From positions 310,001 through 374,000 of the forward strand of contig CANXME010002071.1 of the NCBI GenBank assembly GCA_948144175.1: a DNA stretch of 64,000 bases. Reading direction: 5' to 3'. Below are positions 21,036-31,088 of this stretch, piece by piece (the stretch's first letter is position 1; the number at the start of each line of letters is the position of its first letter). The DNA is from Closterium sp. NIES-65. Taxonomy: Eukaryota; Streptophyta; Zygnematophyceae; Desmidiales; Closteriaceae. Both the position numbers and the translations under genes were made by a program. The notes beneath the pieces were generated by a model that worked only from the letters and a program-made list of their open reading frames with translations, ran no database searches and was not told where the DNA came from.

Positions 21036-24000
21036 TTAGTCGGCTTGCAGCCCGCGACCCCTCTTTCCAGGCTGCCCCCCATCATCATCCCCACCCCTAC
21101 CACCCCCAAACTTCCTCTTTGCCTCCTTCCTGTACTTCTCCCTCTTCTCCTCACGACGCCTGTACTTCTGCTCCTCCTCGTCTGCTGCCTTGCGCTTCTC
21201 ATACTCCGCTCGCTTCTTGCGCGTCGTCTCCCTCCGCTTCTTCACCTGCACAGGAAATACAATAGTGCACAACAAAAAAATGGAAACTACATTTTAATAA
21301 AAGAAAACAACCATACAGACTACCATCATGATACCATCACCATCCGTATAGAACATGACGATAAAATACTTACCGTGTTAATGTGTTACCGTACTACTGT
21401 ACCTTTTGGTTCTTGATGGTGTTGAGCTGCTGCACCATAGTGTGCAGCCGCCTCTCCTGAGGCTCCATCACCACTGCCGGCCGCTGCTGCTCCAGGCTCG
21501 GTGTTGTGCGCCGAGCCTCGTCCTTAGGCTTGGAAGAGAAGGGTAGAGCAGCCTGCAGCTTCGCGGGAATCTTGAGAGGGTTGAAGGAGCGCGGGCGCCT
21601 CTCGATGGGCTGTGAGGGGTTGAGAGAGATGAGAGGGGGTTACAGGAGTTGATGGGGGGTTGAGGGCAGAATGTGTGGAAGCATCTTCAGGGGGTTGAAG
21701 GAGTGCGGGCGCCTTTCTATGCGTTGTGAGGGGTTGAGCGAGATGAGAGGGGGTTAGGAGACAAGAAGAGGGGGTTGCGGGTGTTGAGGGGGGTAGCGAG
21801 CAGAATGCAAGCGGAATGTTTTTCGATTACTCTTGAAACATTCCAAAACTTCGAGAAAACTGTCCTGAATGAGCAGCATATTCTCCTTCGAGAAAAATAC
21901 AGATTTTTGGAATCTTATGCAAAAGGAACTGCACTACCTTGTACTACAGGAGCATTTGTGAAGAGCAAAGTACCTTGTAAAGGGAGTCCTTGTTAACGGG
22001 GATGGGCAGCTGCTGCTCCCGCCTGAGCTCCGCCACGGTCTTCATGCCTTGCCACGTGGCGCTTGCTGATTGGAGCAGCGTGCAGACAGGGTTGTATAGC
22101 TTGGGCACGGTGACCTTGACCCAGGCGCGCAGGAAGACAATGTCGCTCATCAGAATCTTGTCCTCAAAGGCGCATCGCACGCTGCCTTCTGGGCCTTGCC
22201 CGTGTTTTAGAGCCTGGTGTTGGGGGGGTGGGGGGAGGGGGAGGGGGGGAGGGGGGAGCAGGGGGCGGGGCAGAGGGGAAAAAGGGGAGGCGGAAGTAGA
22301 AGAGTGAGGTAGGAGAGGGGCACTGAGTGACCTTGACACACCGCCATGCCATTGACACCCCACAGCAGCGTGGCTTGGGCAGAGTGACTTTGACCCAGGC
22401 GCGCAGGAAGACAATGTCGCTCATCAGGATCTTGTCCTCAAAGTCGCATCGCACGCTGCTCTCCGGCCCCTGCCCGTGCTTCAGAGCCTGTCCTTCAGGT
22501 CCCTGCCCGTGCTTCAGAGCCTGTCCTTCAGGTCCCTGCCCGTGCTTCAGAGCCTGTCCTTCAGGTCCCTGCCCGTGCTTCAGAGCCTGTCCTTCAGGTC
22601 CCTGCCCGTGCTTCAGAGCCTGTCCTTCAGGTCCCTGCCCGTGCTTCAGAGCCTGTCCTTCAGGTCCCTGCCCGTGCTTCAGAGCCTGTCCTTCAGGTCC
22701 CTGCCCGTGCTTCAGAGCCTGTCCTTCAGGTCCCTGCCCGTGCTTCAGAGCCTGTCCTTCAGGTCCCTGCCCGTGCTTCAGAGCCTGGTGGGGGGAAAGG
22801 GAGAAAGGAAAGGGTGGGGGAGGTTGCGGAGGGGAGAGGGGTGGGGGAGGGGGAGGAGGAGAGAGGGAAGAGGGGAGGGGGAGAACCAGCTAGAGCTTCT
22901 TCCAGTCTAGGGTTTCCTGTACTTATACCCACCACCCCATTCCCCCCTGCTGTTACCCACAGGAAACAGGTTTCTACTAGATCTGCACAGGCAACAGTGC
23001 GCACCTTCTTGATCTGCCCGCGAATGCCGGACACCGTGCGAACGGCCGCCCCTTCGACTCTTGCCACCTCGAGCTGGGAGGAGAACACGTCCTTGATGAA
23101 TGCGGTGTGATGGCCGGTTGAACCACACCCACACCACACGCACCTTCTTGATCTGCCCGCGAATGCCGGATACCGTACGGACTGCCACCCCCTCAAACCG
23201 TGCCACTTCAAGCTGGGAGGAGAACATGTCCTTGATGAATGCGGCGTGACGGAAGATCTTTACGGGCGTGCCCACCCACCTCTCTCCCATAACCGAGAAT
23301 TACCCATTCAGACCAGGATGTACCTTCTTGATTTGCCCTCGGATGCCTGAGACGGTCCGCACTGCTGCCCCTTCAAATCTCGCCACTTCAAGCTGGGAGG
23401 AGAACATGTCCTTGATGAATGCGGTGTGACAGAAGATCCTCACCTTTCAAGGATGGGTGACAACGCGACCGACAGTGCACGCACCTTCTTAATCTGCCCG
23501 CGAATGCCCGACACGGTCCGCACAGCCGCCCCCTCGAATCGCGCCACCTCGAGCTGGGAGGAGAACATGTCCTTGATGAACGCGGTGTGACGGAAGATCT
23601 TCACGGGCGTGCCCACCAGCTTCAGCTTCTTCACCACCTGCGCTGACTGCTGCTGCTCCAACACCACTCCTGTGGCGCTAATGCGGAAGGACGCCTGGGT
23701 AAAAAGGTGGTGGAATGGGGTAGAACGGGGTGTAATGCGGTGGAACGGGGTACAGCGGGTGAGGCATGAGGGATCTTCACGGGTGTGCCCACCAGCTTGA
23801 GCTTTTTCACCACCTGCGCTGACTGCTGCTGCTCCAACACCACGCCCGTGGCGCTGATTCGGAAGGACGCCTGGGTAGAATGGACGCCTGGGTAGAATGG
23901 ACGCCTGGGTAGAATGGACGCCTGGGTAGATTGGACGCCTGGGTAGAATGGACGCCTGGGTAGAATGGACGCCTGGGTAGAATGGACGCCTGGGTAGAAT

Positions 24001-27000
24001 GGACGCCTGGGTAGAATGGACAACTGGGTAGAATGGACGCCTGGGTAGAATGGACGCCTGGGCAGAATGGACGCCTGGGTAGAATGGACGCCTGGGTAGA
24101 ATGGACGCCTGGGTAGAATGGACGCCTGGGTAGAATGGACGCCTGGGTAGAATGGACGCCTGGGTAGAATGGACGCCTGGGTAGAATGGACGCCTGGGTA
24201 GAATGGACGCCTGGGTAGAATGGACGCCAGGGTAGAATGGACGCCTGGGCAGAATGGACGCCTGGGTAGAATGGACGCCTGGGTAGAATGGACGCCTGGG
24301 TAGAATGCAATTTGGGAGGCAGCAATGGCGCCCGCATGACAGCCAGGCAGTTCATGTGCTCTGGGGAGTGCCACCCATTGCTGTCCTTCATGGCAAATCA
24401 ATCAGCACCTGCTTGCTCTCACCGACATGCCTCGACCCAAGGCGTACCTGCTTGCTGTTGCCCGAAGCAGCACCTGACGACAGTGCCAGAAGACCAGTGT
24501 TGGGAGGCAGCAGCAGCGCCCACATGACACCAAGGCAGTGCATGTGCTCTGGGGTGCACTTGATGAGCCTCTCAGTACACTGACATGCACAGGTCACAGC
24601 ACGTACCTGCTTGCTGCTACCACTGGCAGCACCAGACGACAGCGCAAGCAGCCCAGTATTCGGGGGCAGCAGCGGCGCCCACATGACGGCCAGGCAGTGC
24701 ATGTGCTCGGGTGTGTATTTGATGAGTCTGTGTCGCCCGTTGGTATCCTCCATGGCGAACACGGGCACGGACTGGAAGCGCCGCCATCCTGCTGATAGGA
24801 CCAGGGGGTCGCGCGTCTTGAGGACTTTCCGGTGCCACCGGTGCTTCTTCAGCCGCACCTGGAGGGGGAAGGAGAGGGCAGCAGCAGATGACAGAGCCAA
24901 AAGTGCATCGTGAATTCGCCTTGCAGCGCGCGGAACAACAGACGCGGGTACGCCCCTTCGAGGCGCCTCAAAGTTCACCCTCAAGTACCCCAGCGTTTCC
25001 TCCGTGGGTGGAACTGCTCCGACAAGGACAGGAACCCGCGGGTCAAAGTGCAGCATGAACTCCCCAGGCAGGGAGTGGAACAGGTACGCCCCCACAGGGA
25101 AGCCCACCCTAGCTCATTTGCCCCTCAGGTTCCCCAATTCATCCCACTCACTCACCCTCAGATATCCGAGTGTTTCCTCTGTGGGAGGCACAGCTCCGAC
25201 AAGAACAGGCACTCGTGGGTTAAAAATGCAGCATGAATTCTCCAGGTAGTGCACGGAACAGCAGGCACAGGTACGCCCCCGCCCCCACCCCTCTCCCTGG
25301 TACATCCCATGCCATGCCACTCACCCTCAGGTATCCGAGCGTTTCCTCCGTGGGTGGAACTGCTCCCACAAGCACGGGAACCCGCGGGTCAAAGTGCAGC
25401 ATGAATTCTCCCGGCAGTGCACGGAACAGCAGGCGCAGGTACCCGCCCACGGGGAAGCCCTCCATTGCCACGCGGGTAGCCTCGTCCACCTCTGCTAGAG
25501 CCGCCTCCGTCCTCTGCTTCCTCGCTTCCAGCTGCTCCTTCAACTGGAGGGCAGACAGGGAGAGGACGGAGAACCATAGACGGCACTTGAGCCTGCGGGA
25601 CCACTCCGCCTGCCTCCTCGTCCACCTCCGCTAGAGCCGCCTCCGTCCTCTGCTTCCTCGCCTCTAGCTGCTCCTTCAACTGGAGGGATTGTGGGGGAAA
25701 AGCGGGGAGGGGCAGAACGGGCGGAGGGAAGTAAGAAAAGGGAGCGTTTTCAGCCGCAGCAGTAACTCTCCCTGCTCGAAATAGTCACACACATACATGA
25801 TGACGCTCTATTCTTAGTCAACTGAAACACACCTCCATCTAGTCACAAACAATAACATCAAGTAAAGTCAAGTCAAGCCCAGTCAAGTCAAGTCAAGTCA
25901 AGTGCCACTCACAATATCAATGTAGTCCTTCTCCTCCGGATCCCTTCCAGGAAACTTCTTGCCTTCGCCCTCCTCCCCTTCCCCATCCTCCCCTCCCTCC
26001 TCCTCGTCCTCCTCCCCTCTCGACGTGATTGGATGTCAGGCAAAGAGAAACACCACAGTCGAGAGAAGAGGGGAGTAAGAGAGGACGAGAGGAAGGGAGG
26101 AGGTGAAGGAAGGGAGGGAAGGGAGGGAAGGGAGGGAAGGGAGGGAAGGGAGGGAAGGGAGGGAAGGAAGATGGGGGAGAGGGAGGAGACCGTAACAGGG
26201 GGGGTTGGTTGGAAGGAGATGGTTAAGGAAAAAAACGATTATGTGAGGCGAGTCAACACCATTCGGGCGTATTTGAGAAGGCCTTGATACAAAAAAAAAA
26301 AGGAGAACTGCGGAAACAAAAGGAGCGAGTGTCACTGAAATATAAACTGATGTGCATGACAACAAACTAAAATACGGATTCTGGAATGAGTACGGAAGGG
26401 GTGGTAGGAAAGCGTGAGAGAGGGCGTGTGAGAGGGATATTTGGAATCAAAGTTGGCACGCAAAGCAAGCTTCTTCAGCCGCCTCTCCTCTGCCTCTGCC
26501 TTCTCCCTCTCCTCCTCACTCATCCTCCCTCCCCCTCCTCCCCCTCCTGCTCCTGCTCCCCCACCTCCCCCCTCCCCTTTCCCCCCAGGTCCAAATTTCT
26601 CCCCAGTCTCAAGATCCTCAAAATCGCCAAACACATCATCCTCCTCATCCTCCTCCCCATCCCCATCCTCCTCCCCATCACTCCCCCCGTCCTCTCCCCC
26701 GCCTTTCTTCCCCTTAGCTCCCCCCTTGCGCCGCCTCTCACCCGCTTTGGACCAGTTCCCAGTCACAAACCGGTCCCTGAGGGATTCGACCACCTCGGGA
26801 TCGTCCCACTGCGCCAGGTTCAATGCATCTGGACGCACTCGCACACAGTCCTCCGCATCTATATCATCAGTGAGTGCAGCTTGGGAAGCGGAGGAAGACC
26901 CGTCCTGCTGCTTCCTCCTTGGCCGAAAAAGCTCCTCTTCCTCCTCTTCCTGCTCCTCATCCTCCTCCTCCTCACTTCCCTCACCACTAGCTCCTATCCC

Positions 27001-30000
27001 AAAGCCTTTTCCTTTTCCTTTCATGCCACCGCCGCCCTTCTGCCCGTAAACCAGCTCCATCAGGCTCAGCTTTCTCGAAAACATTTTGGCTGCCCAAGAA
27101 GCCAAGCCTTCCTTCCACTTGGCCGCAGCCTCCCCTTTCTCGACCTGCAAAACATCTTTTTTCAATCCCACTACCTTCCCTCCTTCCTCCTCTTCACCGT
27201 CCTCCTCCTCCTCCTCCTCCTCCTCCTCCTCCTCCTCCTCCTCCTCCTCCTCCTCCTCCTCCTCCTCCTCCTCCTCATCCTCCCCATCATCCTCATCTTC
27301 CTCAGAGTCTGTTCCCTCATTTTCCACGGCCTCCCTATCAGCCCACTTCTCTAGCTGCTGCCTCGTTGGCTCTTTCACACCATCCTCCTCATCCTCCTCC
27401 TCCTCCTCTTCGTCTTCATCTTCTTCCTCCTCCTCTTCCATTTCCTCATCCATTTCATCTTCCTCCTCCATTGCACCTCCCTCCTTTCCTTCCTCTTCTA
27501 GCTCCCACCCCTCTTCCTCCTCCTCTCCATCATCCTCATCCTCCTCCTCATCTTCCTCCTCCTCCTCGTCCTCCTCCTCAGCATCATCACCACCAAACAC
27601 TACAGCACGCCTCATCCTTCCCTTCGAATCCCTCCTCCTTTCCTCCTTCAGTCCCGTTTCCTCCTCCCCCTCCTCTCCCTCATCCTCCTGTTCCTCTCCC
27701 TCGCTCTCATCCTCATCACTCCCCACTCCATCCTCCTCCACCCCACCCATCTCCTCCTCTCTCCCGCCCTCCACCTCGCTCACATCTCGAATCGGGGCCG
27801 TCCATTTGAACAGCGAGATCGCACTCGATTTCAGCTTATCATCAACTGCCACGTCAGCAGCCTGCAGCGTTTTCACCATCTCCTCTCCCTCATCCTTCTG
27901 CTTTCCACCTCCCCCCTTCCCTTTCCCTCCTTTCCCTTCCCCCTCCCCCTCCTCCTCTTCATCCTCCTCCTCCTCATCATCTTCCTCTCTTTTCCCCCCC
28001 ACACCCCCCTCTCCCTCATCTGACCACTCCTCGTCCTCCTCTTTCCCTCCTCCTCTTTCCTTCTCCTCAACCTTAGAATACTGCACCTGATGATCCGGAA
28101 TATTAATATAAACCGCATCTTTATCGTACAGTATATCCCCTATATCAGCCATCGGCGCATAAAGCAGCTTCTCCCGCTCGTTCAAACTCCGCTTCTTTTT
28201 CGCGTCGGGCAGCGGGCAAGGGTCGGGCAGCTGCGTAATACTCTCCACTGCCACGTCACCCACCCCAGCAATATGCACCTTAAAGCCCTGCTTCAGATTG
28301 CAACCGCGCAAGTAACCGTAAATCGCGACCGTCCGATCACATTTAGGGTTTCTCCGAACATCCTCCGTCTCCGTCAGATCTTCCACCCGATCAGCCACCA
28401 CATAGCCATGGGCTGTTCTCCAGGAGAGGGGACGGAACTTGGCAACTGAAATGAACCGAGCTAGATTCAGCACCTCGCGCTTGGGGTACCTGCAAGTGGT
28501 ATGGCAGGAGGGCGCGGGGATACGAGTCCAGCAGCAGGGTAAGGAGGGAGAAGTGGAAAAGGTGAGTGAGCAGAGGGGGCACAGGCAGAGCAGCCAGGCC
28601 CTTGACTTCACCTCATTCCACCCGGTCAGCCACCACGTAGCCGGGAGCTGTTCACCAGGAGAGCGGGCGGAACTTGGCGACTGAGATGAAGCGCGCCAGA
28701 TTCAGCAGCTCCCGCTTGGGGCACCTGAGGGTTGTATGAATGAGCGGGGGACAAGAAGTTGAGATCTTCCACCCGATCGGCCACCACGTAGCCATGAGCA
28801 GTTCGCCAGGACAGAGGCCTGAACTTGGAGACTGAAACAAACCGAGCCAGATTCATCTGCCGAGAGAGAGGCCAAGGAGACTCATCGGCCGAGAGAGAGG
28901 CCAAGGAGACTCATCGACCGAGAGAGAGGCCAAGGAGAATCATCGGCCGAGAGAGAGGCCAAGGAGACTCATCGGCCGAGAGAGAGGCCAAGGAGACTCA
29001 TCGGCCGAGAGAGAGGCCAAGGAGACTCATCAGCCGAGTGGTGGAACAGCTTGGGCCCGTTGTAGGTCTCCGCTCAGAAGCAGTGCTTGAGTCTCCCCTT
29101 GGTCTTCTTCAGCTTGCTGCTGTGATGCCCTCTCAAACATGCATACCGAGCCTCACCTGCCGTGAATGAGCCCTGACAAGTAGAAAGAACAGCTTGGCTC
29201 CATCGAAGATCTCGGTCCACAAGCGGTGCTTGAGGGTCCAATGGAGCCCCAGATAGGAGCCATGTCTTTACGTGGCTGCGACTGATTCAACTTGTAAAAA
29301 AGTTTGTTAGTTAAAATGTTTGCTTGAAAATCTGGATCGTAGATCTCGGTCCACAAGCGGTGCTTGAGGGTCTTCTTGGTGTTCCTGAGCTTGCTCCTGT
29401 GACCCCTCTCGAACATACATGCACGCACAACCCATGAGTAATGATAGAAACCCCTGGTGGCACTCACCTGCCGTGAATGAGCCCCGAGAGGTAGAACAAC
29501 TTTGCTCCATCGTAAATCTCGGTCCAGAAGCGGTGCTTGAGCGTCTTCTTGGTCTTCTTGAGCTTGCGCGGGTCTCTGAAGCCGTCCAGGTGCGTCAGCA
29601 CGCCCATGACCTTGGGAAAGCCGTGCACCTGCAGCATGTTCAGAAACTCAAAGGTCTCCTGTAAGTGATGAGGGCGGGAGGGTGGAGAGGGGAGAAGGGA
29701 GGAGGGCATGATGGGACAGAGAGAGAGGGGACGGGGAAAGGAGTCGGGAAGGTAAGTAAACAAGCTTGCGCGGGTCTCTCAAGCTATCCAGGTGCGTCAA
29801 CACGCCCATGACCTTGGGGAAGCCGTGCACCTGCAGCATGTTCAGGAACTCAAAGGTCTCCTGAGATGGTGGGGACAGAGAGAGACAGAAAGAGACAGAG
29901 TTTTGGGGTAAGAGGGATGGGTTGGGATGGGAATGCAGAGACCACGAGTTGAATGGGAAACGTCAGCACGCCCATGACGTTGGGGAAGCCGTGCACCTGC

Positions 30001-31055
30001 AGCATGCTCAGGACCTCAAAGGTCTCCTGTGATGGTGGGGAGGTGAGGGAAGAGTGAGGAGAGAATGGAGTGAACGGGTGAGGGAAGCAGAGGGCGCCAG
30101 GTTGGGGTGTGGTGGGAGGATCAGCACGCCCATGACCTTGGGGATCACTTTTGAGAATTCTCAAAAGTCACGCCCATGACGACGTGTAAACGGAAGTGTT
30201 TTGAGACGTCTCAAAACACTTCTGTTTGCCCATGACCTTGGGGAAGCCGTGCACCTGTAGCATGCTCAGGAACTCGAAGGTCTCTCCTGTAAGGGAAAGG
30301 GGGACAGAGAGCGAGAGGAAGAGGAATAGCCTCAAAGCCAGAGCTACCATCGAAGAGCAGCAGCACGAGGTCTTAGACACCCCTACAACCCACACCACAG
30401 CAAGCACACGGACATGCACTCACACACACGGACATGCGCTCACACACACGGACATGCACTCACACACACGGACATGCACTCACACACACGGACATGCACT
30501 CACACACACGGACATGCACTCACACACACGGACATGCACTCACACACACGTACATGCACTCACACACACGTACATGCGCTCACACACACGGACATGCGCT
30601 CACACACACGGACATGCGCTCACACACACGGACATGCGCTCACACACACGGACATGCACTCACACACACGGACATGCGCTCACACACACGGACATGCGCT
30701 CACACACACGGACATGCGCTCACACACACGGACATGCGCTCACACACACGGACATGCGCTCACACACACGGACATGCGCTCACACACACGGACATGCGCT
30801 CACACACACGGACATGCACTCACACACACGGACATGCGCTCACACACACGGACATGCGCTCACACACACGGACATGCGCTCACACACACGTACATGCACC
30901 CGTGCACACCACCCTCCATTTCAAAGCCGCAGCTGCCGTCAATCAGCAGCAGCACGATTTTTGAGGCGCCTAAAAAACTGTCAATCAGCAGCCGCACCAG
31001 GTCTGCACAGTCTCTCACACCACCCACAGGCAGCACACGCACGCACGCACACACG

Positions 31056-31088
<33 letters not shown>

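Noticed and set aside
22489-22785. CRISPR array of 33-bp repeats
   Set aside because: No spacers, and the unit derives from a BMS1 exon border in a eukaryotic gene.
23631-24401. 256-aa frame with [17 protein letters not shown] repeats
   Set aside because: A read-through of the 17-bp minisatellite in a BMS1 intron. Three units restore the frame, so the peptide repeats by arithmetic.
26386-28090. Long Ser-rich, Leu-rich and Pro-rich open frames on the plus strand
   Set aside because: They are the complement of the acidic BMS1 exon; the minus strand is the conserved one.
30411-30890. CRISPR-like or telomere-like array
   Set aside because: The 20-bp units are directly abutting with no unique spacers, and the unit is neither TTTAGGG nor another telomere repeat. 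It is an intronic minisatellite.
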